Below, piece by piece: positions 31,915-40,053 of a stretch of DNA of 64,000 nucleotides (the stretch's first letter is position 1; every line of letters starts with the position of its first letter). Source of the DNA: Salinibacterium amurskyense (GTDB lineage Bacteria; Actinomycetota; Actinomycetes; Actinomycetales; Microbacteriaceae); assembly GCF_002797685.1 (NCBI RefSeq), contig NZ_PGFH01000002.1:558001-622000 (forward strand), read 5' to 3'. The translations under genes were made by a program, and so were the position numbers. The notes below the pieces were generated by a model that did no database searches, had not been told where the DNA came from, and was given only the letters and a program-made list of their open reading frames with translations.

Positions 31915-33324
31915 ATGAACTCCGATTACCGCGATTCTGGTCTCGTTTTTCCGCCGAACTTCATCGTCGGCTCCGCGACGGCGGCGTATCAAGTGGAGGG
32001 CGCTGCGCGTGATGGCGGGCGCACCGAATCTATCTGGGATACCTTCAGCCACACCCCGGGCAAGACCTGGAACGGCGACACCGGCGATGTTGCCGACGAC
32101 CACTACTACCGGCTCGAATCCGACCTCGATCTCATGGCCGAGCTTGGCTTGGACGCCTACCGTTTCTCCATTTCGTGGCCGCGCTTTCAGCCGGGCGGGC
32201 AAGGGCCGATCAACCCGGAGGGAGTGTCGTTCTACTCGCGTCTTGTCGACGGATTGCTGAGCCGCGGCATCCGCCCCATCGCTACTCTGTATCACTGGGA
32301 TTTGCCGCAAGAACTTGAGGATGAGGGCGGCTGGCCTGAGCGCGATACTGCCATGTGGTTCGCCGAATATGCCGAGCTCGCCGCCACTGCCCTGGGCGAT
32401 CGCGTGCACACGTGGACGACCCTCAACGAGCCCTGGTGCTCGGCCTACTTGGGGTACGGTTCGGCCTCGCACGCGCCCGGTCGCACAAGTGATGCCGACG
32501 CGCTGGCCGCGGTGCACCACCTCAATCTGGCCCACGGAATGGCCGTGCCGCGCATCCGTGAGGCCGCCACGAATTCGCCTCAGGTGTCGGCGACGCTCAA
32601 CTTTCACGTGATTCGCGGTGAGGATGCCGAGGCCAAGCGTCGCATTGATGCGCTCGCGAATCGCGCTTTCACGAGCCCGATGCTGCTCGGTCGTTACGAC
32701 GATGACTTCATTGCCGACACGAGCGAGGTGACCGATTGGTCGTTCGTTCACGCGGGCGATCTGGCGACCATCCATCAGCCCCTCGATTTCTTGGGCGTCA
32801 ACTACTACTCGACGGTCACGGTGAAGATGTGGGATGGCGTGAGCGAGCGGGCGATGAACGACGGTCACAAAGACATGGGCGGTTCCGCGTGGCCGGGCAG
32901 CCGTAATGTCGAGTTCTTGCCGCAGGCGGGCCCGTATACGGCCATGAACTGGAACATCGCGCCCGACGGTCTTGAGGATCTGCTGGTTGATCTGAGCGAG
33001 CGATTCCCTGACCTGCCGTTGATGATCACCGAGAACGGTGCCGCGTTTGACGACGAGGTAACGGATGGTCGGGTGCACGATGCCGACCGGGTCGACTATC
33101 TCAACCGGCATTTCACGGCCGCGCACCGAGCGATGCAGCGCGGGGTGAACCTGCAGGGGTATCTCGTGTGGTCGCTGCTCGACAACTTCGAGTGGGGCTA
33201 CGGCTACTCCAAGCGCTTCGGCATTGTTCGCGTCGACTACGACACTCAAGAACGCATCGTGAAAGACAGTGGGCTGTGGGTTTCTGAGGTCGCTAAGAAC
33301 AAGGCGACGCCGGCGCTGAACTAG
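31915..33324 (+). CDS. GH1 family beta-glycosidase (beta-glucosidase/beta-xylosidase type)
   Basis: 469 residues, a single GH1 TIM barrel. Acid/base Glu172 in TLNEPWC and nucleophile Glu373 in MITENGAA, plus the N-terminal signature FIVGSATAAYQVEGA and SLLDNFEWGYGYSKRFG at the end. It has no signal peptide, so it would cleave imported beta-glucosides or related disaccharides in the cytoplasm. Located after the pentose importer and ROK gene but with its own promoter-like box. Substrate range cannot be read from sequence; beta-glucosidase is the commonest activity. Confidence 0.95.
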   Translation: MNSDYRDSGLVFPPNFIVGSATAAYQVEGAARDGGRTESIWDTFSHTPGKTWNGDTGDVADDHYYRLESDLDLMAELGLDAYRFSISWPRFQPGGQGPINPEGVSFYSRLVDGLLSRGIRPIATLYHWDLPQELEDEGGWPERDTAMWFAEYAELAATALGDRVHTWTTLNEPWCSAYLGYGSASHAPGRTSDADALAAVHHLNLAHGMAVPRIREAATNSPQVSATLNFHVIRGEDAEAKRRIDALANRAFTSPMLLGRYDDDFIADTSEVTDWSFVHAGDLATIHQPLDFLGVNYYSTVTVKMWDGVSERAMNDGHKDMGGSAWPGSRNVEFLPQAGPYTAMNWNIAPDGLEDLLVDLSERFPDLPLMITENGAAFDDEVTDGRVHDADRVDYLNRHFTAAHRAMQRGVNLQGYLVWSLLDNFEWGYGYSKRFGIVRVDYDTQERIVKDSGLWVSEVAKNKATPALN

Positions 33325-33368
33325 CGCGCGAACTGGCTAGCGGCTTAGCGGCCTAGCGAGAGGCCGAG

Positions 33369-35003
33369 TTAGCGCGCCAGCTCTGCGCGCCTGATGTGCG
33401 AGCGGGCATGCTCGATTGCTGGCCCGAGTTCTTCGAACAGGTGGTTCGGATGCCGCAGCGAGCGGATCACGCCGAGCCGCTGCAGCACATCCCGGTGTTC
33501 GGGGCGGATGCCCTTGATGATCACCGTCACGCCGCGGCGTTCGAGGGCGGTGATGAGCTCGGTGAGGGTGTGCGCGCCCGTCGCGTCGATCACGTGCAGT
33601 TGCGAGAGGCGCACGATCACGACTTCGATGCCCTGATGTTCGTTGATGCGGTCGATGAGGCGTTCGGCTGCTCCGAAGAACAGGGACCCGTCGATGCGGA
33701 AGAGTGCGATGCGTTCGTCGCCCGCCTCGGGGGAGCCGGGGAGTTCTTCGCGGTGCACGCCGCTGGCTTTGCTCATCGCGCGCAGGGCGAAGAAGGCGGC
33801 GACCGCGATTCCGATGCCGACGGCGATGATGAGGTCGAAACTCACGGTGATGATGCCCGTGATCACGAACACAGCGGCTTCGGCCTTGCCGGTGCGCAGC
33901 ATGGTCTTGATGAGGGTGGGGGAGACCATGCGGGCGGCGGTCGCCATGAGCACGCCCGAGAGTGCGGCGAGAGGGATCACAGCCACGACTTGAGCGGCGA
34001 GGTAAACGACGATGAGCAGTGCGAGGGCGTGCACGATGGCGGAGGCGCGAGTGCGGGCCCCGGAGCGCACGTTCACGGCGGTGCGGGCGATCGCACCGGT
34101 GGCCGGCATCCCGCCAAAGAAGCTGGAGGCGACGGATGCTAATCCCTGGCCCACAAGTTCGCGATCGGCGTTGTAGGGGCCGGTGTCTGACATGCCAGCG
34201 GCGACGCGGGCGGAGAGCAGGGATTCGATGGCGGCGAGGGCGGCAACGGCGAACGCCGGTCCGATGAGCGCGGTGAGGTCGAAGTCGAACGAGGGAACGG
34301 CGGGCGCGGGCAAGGAAGCGGGGAGTTCGCCAATGGTCGCCAGCGGCAAGTTGAGGGCTTGAGCGGCAATCGTGACAACGACGATGGCGATGAAGGAGGC
34401 GGGCAGGCGGCCGCTGATGCGGGTGAGCAGCAGCATGATCGCGATCACGCCGGCGGCAACGCCGAGGGGGAGCAGGGCGGCGGGCCACTCGGCAGCGCCG
34501 ATGAAGGCGCCGGCGGCGAGCACAGCGTTAGTGGGGTGTTCGGTGCCTTCGGTGCCAAGCGCTGACGGCACTTGTTGCAGAAAGATGATGATGCCGATGC
34601 CGACGGTGAAGCCTTCGATCACAGGCCACGGGATGTAGCTGACGGTGCGGCCGAGGCGCAGGGCACCCGCGATCGCGACGATGATGCCGGCGAGCAGGGT
34701 GACAATCGCGACGGCTTCAACGCCTTGGCTGACGACGATGGGGGCGAGCACGACGACCATGGCACCGGTGGGGCCGGAGACTTGGATGTTTGAGCCGCCG
34801 AATACGGCAGCGACGAGCCCGGCAACGATGGCGGTGATGAGCCCGGCTTCAGCGCCGACTCCGGAGCTCACGCCAAAGGCGAGCGCGAGGGGGAGAGCGA
34901 CGATGCCGACGGTGACGCCGGCGAGCAGGTCTCCGCGCCAGCTGGTGCGCAGTTCGCGGTAGTCACTCAGGCTGGGGAGCAGGGTGCGCCAGGAGCGTTT
35001 CAT
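33369..35003 (-). CDS. SulP family anion transporter with C-terminal STAS domain
   Basis: 544 residues. About 11-12 membrane segments starting at GDLLAGVTVGIVALPLALAFGVSSG, with the family motifs SGPTGAMVVVL and NADRELVGQGLASVASSFFGGMPATGAIARTAVNVRSGA. A cytoplasmic STAS domain occupies about 425-530 (IALFRIDGSLFFGAAERL, LHVIDATGAHTL). SulP proteins carry sulfate, bicarbonate, dicarboxylates or other anions; no specificity is evident. Its ATG overlaps the ArsR stop codon by 4 nt, so the regulator and transporter are one operon. Confidence 0.95.
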   Translation of the reverse strand: MKRSWRTLLPSLSDYRELRTSWRGDLLAGVTVGIVALPLALAFGVSSGVGAEAGLITAIVAGLVAAVFGGSNIQVSGPTGAMVVVLAPIVVSQGVEAVAIVTLLAGIIVAIAGALRLGRTVSYIPWPVIEGFTVGIGIIIFLQQVPSALGTEGTEHPTNAVLAAGAFIGAAEWPAALLPLGVAAGVIAIMLLLTRISGRLPASFIAIVVVTIAAQALNLPLATIGELPASLPAPAVPSFDFDLTALIGPAFAVAALAAIESLLSARVAAGMSDTGPYNADRELVGQGLASVASSFFGGMPATGAIARTAVNVRSGARTRASAIVHALALLIVVYLAAQVVAVIPLAALSGVLMATAARMVSPTLIKTMLRTGKAEAAVFVITGIITVSFDLIIAVGIGIAVAAFFALRAMSKASGVHREELPGSPEAGDERIALFRIDGSLFFGAAERLIDRINEHQGIEVVIVRLSQLHVIDATGAHTLTELITALERRGVTVIIKGIRPEHRDVLQRLGVIRSLRHPNHLFEELGPAIEHARSHIRRAELAR

Positions 35004-35365
35004 CGAGCATCCGGAATCGTGGGAAGGCTGTTCACGAGCTCACGCTGGCTGTCGGCGTCGGTGAGTATCTCGCCGAGCAGCACCCGGGCTACCCGCAGCA
35101 GTTCGGCGATCTGGGGGAGGGCGAGGCGGTAGTAGACGACGCTAGCGCGGCGTTCGGAGACGACGAGGCCGTAGCGGCGCAGTACCGAGAGATGTTGGGA
35201 GAGGTGGGATGCTTCGAGCCCGGTCTCGGCGAGCATGTCGGCGACGGATGCTTCGTCCGCGGCCGACAAAATCTCGAGCACCCGGATGCGGTACGGATGC
35301 GCGAGCCCCTTGAAGAGGTTCGCCTTGATTTCGTAGAGCGGCCTGCGCTCATCGAGAACGACCAT
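35000..35365 (-). CDS. ArsR family winged-helix regulator
   Basis: 121 residues. Helix-turn-helix: FKGLAHPYRIRVLEIL, ASVADMLAETGLEASHLSQHLSVLRRYGLVVSERRASVVYYRL. The metal-binding ELCVC motif of classic ArsR proteins is absent (no cysteine at all), so a non-metal signal is likely. It forms an operon with the SulP transporter through an ATGA overlap, a common arrangement in actinobacteria. ATG 35365 is chosen for the GGGGAG upstream; the frame extends to 35398. Inverted repeats in front of it suggest autoregulation. Confidence 0.92.
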   Translation of the reverse strand: MVVLDERRPLYEIKANLFKGLAHPYRIRVLEILSAADEASVADMLAETGLEASHLSQHLSVLRRYGLVVSERRASVVYYRLALPQIAELLRVARVLLGEILTDADSQRELVNSLPTIPDAR

Positions 35366-35407
35366 TGCTGTGCTCCCCGTCCTTGCCCGATACTGCATAC
35401 TTGCTGA

Positions 35408-35430
35408 ATTGATGGAATCATCATATCAAT
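35408..35430. promoter_or_regulatory. Inverted repeats upstream of arsR-sulP
   Basis: ATTGAT (35408-35413) and ATCAAT (35425-35430) are perfect complements 11 nt apart, with a nested TGATG-N4-CATCA. The position, 43 nt upstream of the ATG, suits an ArsR operator. Confidence 0.5.
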
Positions 35431-35586
35431 TTTCAAGGTGACCATCACCTAACGGGGGTGCATCAAGTTCAGGGGTGACCACATCGGGAACTCGACCCAA
35501 GCTCCCATTCTGAACAGAATATTACTCACAGAATTTTCGTTTGTGGAAGCTCTGATCGAATCGACAGGTTACAAAGGTGGGCCCAC

Positions 35587-35937
35587 TTGGCAGCGACCAA
35601 CAATGCATCACACAGCCACACTGATCTCGCCACGATCGGGGCGGTTCTCGCTTGGGCGGGTGTCATTCCGCTACTCAATCTCATGGTGCCGCTCGCATTC
35701 CTGCTCTGGAATGAGTACTCGCTGATCGCATTCTTTGGCGAACTGCCATCCCCCGAGGAGATTAGCGCCCAGCACTGGAAGCTTGTCGTCGCGCGGGTGA
35801 CATCCACCGTCGGTAGCGCCCTGATCATTGCCGCCATCGTCGTGCTCGCGCGTATGAAAATGGTCCGCAGGAATCTCTACTTTGCACTCGGCGTCAGCGC
35901 CGCGCTGTCCGCGCTCTGGTTCGCGGTGAACCGCTGA
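35587..35937 (+). CDS. Small hypothetical membrane protein
   Basis: 116 residues with three hydrophobic segments (LATIGAVLAWAGVIPLLNLMVPLAFLLW, SALIIAAIVVLARM, YFALGVSAALSALWFAV). TTG start with AAAGGTGG about 7 nt upstream. No family recognized. It stands alone between the divergent ArsR operon and the Tad genes. Confidence 0.55.
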   Translation: MAATNNASHSHTDLATIGAVLAWAGVIPLLNLMVPLAFLLWNEYSLIAFFGELPSPEEISAQHWKLVVARVTSTVGSALIIAAIVVLARMKMVRRNLYFALGVSAALSALWFAVNR

Positions 35938-36107
35938 TCCTGATTGCTTAGGCTGAGTTGCTGATCGGGGCTGCTGAGCCCACAAGAATTCGCTCGCTCG
36001 CTGAAGCCGCAGAATTCCCTACTCGTCTCGCGCGGCGCGGGATTTATGGAGCCGTGAGCGATTCCTGTGGACAACAACCGCAGCGCTGGGCGCCCACTCC
36101 GCACAAT

Positions 36108-37346
36108 ATGAGCATGCCTAACGCTGTGACGACCATTGCCGATCAGGTTCGCCAGAGGGTTCGCCGCGACGGGGTTGATCTTTCGAGAGACAGTGAACTT
36201 GCGTCGCGGTACGTGCGCGACGAGGTGCGTCGCTATAGCGAACGTGCGCTGGGTGGTTCGGTTCCGCTTCTCACGGATGAAGCCCAGGCCGCCCGCGAGG
36301 TGGTGGCGGCGTTGACCGGGTACGGTCCGCTCCAACCGTTCTTCGATGACGACACCGTCGAGGAGCTCTGGATCAACGGACCCGAGCACGTGTTCGTCGC
36401 TCGCAACGGGGTGCCCGAGTTCACGGGCATCCGCCTCACTGATGGTCAGGTTCGCGATCTGGTCGAGCGGATGCTGCAAACCTCGGGTCGCCGCGTCGAT
36501 TTGAGTTCCCCGTTTGTTGACGCGTCCCTGCCGGACGGTTCGCGACTGCACGTCGTGATTCCGGATGTCACGCGGCGCCACTGGGCGGTGAACGTGCGCA
36601 AGTTCAGCCAGCGCATCCGCGATCTGGATCGTCTGGTCGAGCTGGGCAGCCTGCCGCAGCACGCGGCCGACTATCTGCGATTGTGTGTGCTCTCCGGCCA
36701 GAACATTGTGGTGTCGGGCGCGACCCAGAGTGGCAAGACAACGATGCTCAACGCCCTGCTCGCGGCGGGCAAACCGACCGAGCGCGTCGTCACCGTCGAA
36801 GAGACGTTTGAGCTGAGCGTTGCTGGTCACGACCACGTCGGTATGCAGTGCCGCCAACCCAGCCTCGAGGGCACCGGCGAAATCAGCCTCCGCCGCCTCA
36901 TCAAAGAAGCACTCCGAATGCGCCCCGACCGCCTCGTGGTCGGCGAAGTGCGCGATGCCGAATCCCTCGACCTCCTTATTGCTCTCAACTCTGGGCTGCC
37001 GGGAATGTCGAGCATCCACGCCAATAGCGCCCGCGAAGCGCTCGTGAAACTGTGCACCCTTCCGCTGCTCGCCGGTCGCAACATCGACTCCAGTTTTGTC
37101 GTGCCGACCGTTGCCAGTTCTGTGGATGTCGTCGTCCACTGCGAGTTGACAGCGAACGGCACGAGGCGCGTGGTCGAGATCCTGTCGCTCACCGGTGGGG
37201 TTAGGGACGGGGTGATCGACAGCAGTGTTCTCTTCCGGCTGTCGGAGGGCACACTCCTCCACACCGGCGCCGTGCCTGCGCGGCTCGCCAAGTTTCAGGC
37301 AGCGGGCATCGACCCGGTGTCGCACTTGCTCAAGGCTGTCGCATGA
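36108..37346 (+). CDS. Tad/Flp pilus assembly ATPase (CpaF/TadA)
   Basis: About 412 residues. Type II/IV secretion ATPase: N-terminal domain with GYGPLQPFFDDDTVEELWINGP, Walker A SGATQSGKTTMLNAL near 203-217, Asp box VTVEETFELSV, Walker B region RPDRLVVGEVRDAESLDLL and the His box GMSSIHANSAREAL. It powers pilin polymerization. The next gene (TadB) overlaps its stop by 4 nt. Start uncertain: ATG 36108 or 36114 precede the conserved part; a GTG at 36054 is also in frame. No TadZ/CpaE gene lies upstream. Confidence 0.93.
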   Translation: MSMPNAVTTIADQVRQRVRRDGVDLSRDSELASRYVRDEVRRYSERALGGSVPLLTDEAQAAREVVAALTGYGPLQPFFDDDTVEELWINGPEHVFVARNGVPEFTGIRLTDGQVRDLVERMLQTSGRRVDLSSPFVDASLPDGSRLHVVIPDVTRRHWAVNVRKFSQRIRDLDRLVELGSLPQHAADYLRLCVLSGQNIVVSGATQSGKTTMLNALLAAGKPTERVVTVEETFELSVAGHDHVGMQCRQPSLEGTGEISLRRLIKEALRMRPDRLVVGEVRDAESLDLLIALNSGLPGMSSIHANSAREALVKLCTLPLLAGRNIDSSFVVPTVASSVDVVVHCELTANGTRRVVEILSLTGGVRDGVIDSSVLFRLSEGTLLHTGAVPARLAKFQAAGIDPVSHLLKAVA

Positions 37347-38209
37347 GTCTGATCCTGGGCATCATCCTTGCGGTGGGCGTCACCCTTATCAGCGCGCCGT
37401 TCCTGTGGCCGATGCAGAGCGAACGTCACGTGCGCGGCCGCTCAGCGTGGTCACTCCGCCTGCGGGAGCGTCTTGTGCAAGCAGGGCTCCCGACGACCAG
37501 CCCATCCATTGTCGTGATCGTGTCTCTGGTTTTCAGCATCGCCGTCGCCGCCATCACGTTCGTCCTCACCTCGGTGATTGCTGTGGTCATCTGTGCTGCT
37601 GCCGCTGCACTCGTGCTTCCGGCCCTCGCGATCAGCTGGCGGGCTCGCGCTCGCCGCAAGGCAACGCAGGTTGTCTGGCCCGACGTCGTTGACCAGCTCG
37701 TGTCTGCCGTACGCTCCGGGCTCGCCCTTCCCGATAGCCTCATGACGGTCGCGCACACCGGCCCGCTCGTCACGAGGAGCGCTTTTGCCGCGTTCGCTGC
37801 CCGGTATCGGGCCACGGGCAACTTCGCTATCGCCGTCGATGAATTGAAAGTCGCGCTCGCCGATCCGGTTGCCGACCGCATCCTTGAAACCTTGCGGATG
37901 TCACGCGAAGTCGGTGGAAGTGAACTCACCAACGTGCTTCGCAGTCTCAGCGTCTACCTGCGCCAAGAGGCAGCCATCCGTTCGGAGATAGAGGCTCGGC
38001 AGGGGTGGGTCATGAATGCCGCCCGGCTCGGATTGGCGGCGCCGTGGGTCGTGCTGTTCCTCTTAACAACTCGCCCCGAAGCAGCGCTCGCCTACAACTC
38101 GGCGGGTGGCGTCGCGCTCATCGTTGCTGGGCTCGTTCTCTCGGTTATCGCGTACCGCATCATGGCGGGCATCGGCCGCCTTCCCGAACAGCCGAGGTGG
38201 TTCGCATGA
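37343..38209 (+). CDS. Tad pilus membrane platform protein TadB (type II secretion F domain)
   Basis: 288 residues. N-terminal membrane helices, then a T2SF cytoplasmic domain (VVWPDVVDQLVSAVRSGLALPDSL, LKVALADPVADRILETLRMSREVGGSELTNVLRSLSVYLRQ) and C-terminal membrane helices, the standard TadB layout. It is coupled by ATGA overlaps both to the ATPase before it and to TadC after it. Confidence 0.92.
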   Translation: MSLILGIILAVGVTLISAPFLWPMQSERHVRGRSAWSLRLRERLVQAGLPTTSPSIVVIVSLVFSIAVAAITFVLTSVIAVVICAAAAALVLPALAISWRARARRKATQVVWPDVVDQLVSAVRSGLALPDSLMTVAHTGPLVTRSAFAAFAARYRATGNFAIAVDELKVALADPVADRILETLRMSREVGGSELTNVLRSLSVYLRQEAAIRSEIEARQGWVMNAARLGLAAPWVVLFLLTTRPEAALAYNSAGGVALIVAGLVLSVIAYRIMAGIGRLPEQPRWFA

Positions 38210-39144
38210 GTGATGCGCTCGCGTTGGCGATTGTCGCCGGCATTGCTGGTGGTCTTGGGCTCTGGTCGATTCTCAGTCTCATCCCGCGTCTCAGCCGCCC
38301 CACCCTGGCGACTCGCGTTGCCCCGTATGTGATCGATGTCTCATCGGGTGCTCGGGAGCATCTTGCTCCGCGCTCAGTCGGCCCGCTTCCCGTGCTGGGA
38401 GTGTTGCTGGTCCCTGCTGCGCGCTGGTTGCGCGAGACCCTCGCGTCAGTGGTTGGTGGGGGAGACCTCATCGCGCGCCGACTTCGGCAGGCGGGCTCCG
38501 AGCTCACCATCGAGGCTTATCGTTCACAACAACTGCTGGCAGTCCTGGCCGGTGCCATGCTCGGCGTGGTCTTCGACATCTCGGTCGCTAACCAACAACA
38601 GGTGCCGCTGATCGCCCAGGCCGTTCTCGTCGTCGTCGGTGGCGTGGTGGGAATTACCGCGCGCGACTACCTGCTGCAGCGCGCAGCGAAGGCCCGCATC
38701 CGTCGGCTCACCGCCGAGCTACCCGTCGTGTTGGAGTTTCTAGCGCTGAGTCTCTCCGCGGGCGAAGGAATCTTGGATGCGGTGCGCCGCGTCTCGCAGG
38801 TCAGTGGTGGTGAGCTTTCCCGCGAACTCGCTCGCGTCGTCTCCTCGGTCAACACGGGGCTGCCGTTTGGTGAGACGCTGGGGGTGCTCGCCCGAGAACT
38901 CGAGCTGCCGCCGTTCACCCGCTGCGTCGATCAGATCCTCGGTGCGCTCGATCGGGGAACCCCACTCTCTGAAGTGCTGCAAGCCCAAGCTCAGGATGCT
39001 CGTGAAGAGTCCAAGCGCGAACTGCTTGAACTAGCGGGCAAGAAAGAGGTCGCGATGCTGTTCCCGCTCGTGTTCCTGATCCTGCCCATCACCATCGCCT
39101 TCGCGATCTTCCCCGGCATCTTCGTGCTGCAGGTGGGGTTCTAG
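38206..39144 (+). CDS. Tad pilus membrane platform protein TadC (type II secretion F domain)
   Basis: 312 residues. Membrane helices at both ends around a T2SF domain (LPVVLEFLALSLSAGEGILDAVRRVSQVSGGELSRELARV, QAQDAREESKRELLELAGKKEVAMLFPLVFLILPITIAF). It pairs with TadB to form the inner membrane platform on which the ATPase acts. ATG 38206 overlaps the TadB stop; the longer frame from 38005 is inside TadB and rejected. The pilin genes expected next are instead found at 50.9 kb. Confidence 0.92.
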   Translation: MSDALALAIVAGIAGGLGLWSILSLIPRLSRPTLATRVAPYVIDVSSGAREHLAPRSVGPLPVLGVLLVPAARWLRETLASVVGGGDLIARRLRQAGSELTIEAYRSQQLLAVLAGAMLGVVFDISVANQQQVPLIAQAVLVVVGGVVGITARDYLLQRAAKARIRRLTAELPVVLEFLALSLSAGEGILDAVRRVSQVSGGELSRELARVVSSVNTGLPFGETLGVLARELELPPFTRCVDQILGALDRGTPLSEVLQAQAQDAREESKRELLELAGKKEVAMLFPLVFLILPITIAFAIFPGIFVLQVGF

Positions 39145-39185
39145 GCAGTAACCAGATCGCGATCGGGTCGCCAGCAGCGTTGCCC

Positions 39186-39191
39186 TAGGGT
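39186..39191 (+). promoter_or_regulatory. -10 box (TAGGGT), leaderless start
   Basis: TAGGGT followed by 6 nt and the ATG at 39198. Confidence 0.45.
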
Positions 39192-39197
39192 GTAGAC

Positions 39198-39644
39198 ATG
39201 AGGCGTTTTCAACGACCAGCCGCCGTTGTCTCCGTGTTGGCGATTGCAGTGCTGCTTGCGGGTTGTTCCTACGTGAATCGTGTCGCCGCACGGCTTAATG
39301 CCGATGGCCGTCTTGATTTCGCCACCTGTGATGACCGCAACACCGATTCCTTCGACGTTGAATGGATTGGCCCCGATGGTGAAACTGTCGCAGACCCCAC
39401 GAGCACCTCTGTCGTAGGAGACGTTGCGACCGGCGATGTGTTTCACCTCGATGCCCGAACACCCACGGCAGAGTGGGAGTTCGTTTCCGTACGCAGCGAA
39501 GGTCTTGCCAACGAGGGAAATATCGCAGGTCACTTCGCCGCAAGCGAGCTCGCGTCAGGTGACTGGGTGTGGAATCAAACGGCCATCTTCATCGGCACCG
39601 TAGATGTGGAGCATTGTGAACTCGACGAAGACAGTGCGCGCTAG
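39198..39644 (+). CDS. Hypothetical lipoprotein
   Basis: 148 residues. Signal peptide with lipobox LLAGC near residue 23 (SVLAIAVLLAGCS), so the mature protein would be anchored to the outer face of the membrane. The remainder is acidic and has two further cysteines (FATCDD and VEHCEL) that could form a disulfide. No family recognized. It overlaps the next small membrane gene. Confidence 0.75.
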   Translation: MRRFQRPAAVVSVLAIAVLLAGCSYVNRVAARLNADGRLDFATCDDRNTDSFDVEWIGPDGETVADPTSTSVVGDVATGDVFHLDARTPTAEWEFVSVRSEGLANEGNIAGHFAASELASGDWVWNQTAIFIGTVDVEHCELDEDSAR

Positions 39645-39996
39645 GGACGCCACGGGCCGCCGAATGCGGATCAACTGGGGTCTCCTGTGGGCGATCCCAA
39701 TTGTTGCTGCGTGCCTCGGACTGCTGTTCTCGTTAGGTGGGATGAGAGCTACTCAGCTGGCGTTAGAAGTCGATCCCTGCGCGACAAGCGTCGATAATCC
39801 CTTCGTGTTTCCGGCGCTGATCTCCTACGCGATTCTCATCGGAGGATCGCTAGTGGCCCTCGTAGTCTCTGTGATCGCCAAGAACAGCCACGGCATTGCT
39901 ATGGGAATCGTTGCAGTAATTTCCTCGCCGTTCCTCGCGCTGTTCGGAGTCGTGATGGGTGTCGGTGGCTACGGCTGGCACTGCCCGGATTACTAG
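39616..39996 (+). CDS. Small hypothetical membrane protein
   Basis: About 126 residues with three membrane segments (LLWAIPIVAACLGLLFSLGG, ALISYAILIGGSLVALVVSVI, IAMGIVAVISSPFLALFGVVMGVGG) and two extracytoplasmic cysteines (VDPCATS, WHCPDY). The start is uncertain: GTG 39616 has GGAG 4 nt upstream, ATG 39604 has none, and ATG 39664 would avoid the overlap with the lipoprotein gene. Translational coupling with the lipoprotein suggests the two work together; function unknown. Confidence 0.6.
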   Translation: MNSTKTVRARDATGRRMRINWGLLWAIPIVAACLGLLFSLGGMRATQLALEVDPCATSVDNPFVFPALISYAILIGGSLVALVVSVIAKNSHGIAMGIVAVISSPFLALFGVVMGVGGYGWHCPDY

Positions 39997-40053
39997 GGCG
40001 TGACGTCTCTCCATACCCGCCGCCGTTAGCGAAGTAGCGACCCGAGGAGCGTT

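Noticed and set aside
30775-33249. 824-residue open frame on the minus strand
   Set aside because: It runs antisense across both the ROK regulator and the GH1 glycosidase, each of which has intact catalytic or DNA-binding motifs. High GC content explains the missing stop codons.
33320-33370. Short repeats around TAGCG between the GH1 and SulP genes as a terminator
   Set aside because: Only a 5-bp GGCCT/AGGCC stem can be formed and there is no U-run on either strand.
35000-35365. Metal-sensing ArsR regulator
   Set aside because: The protein contains no cysteine and lacks the ELCVC motif, so a metal signal is not supported.
35877-37325. 482-residue minus-strand open frame
   Set aside because: Antisense shadow of the CpaF/TadA ATPase gene.
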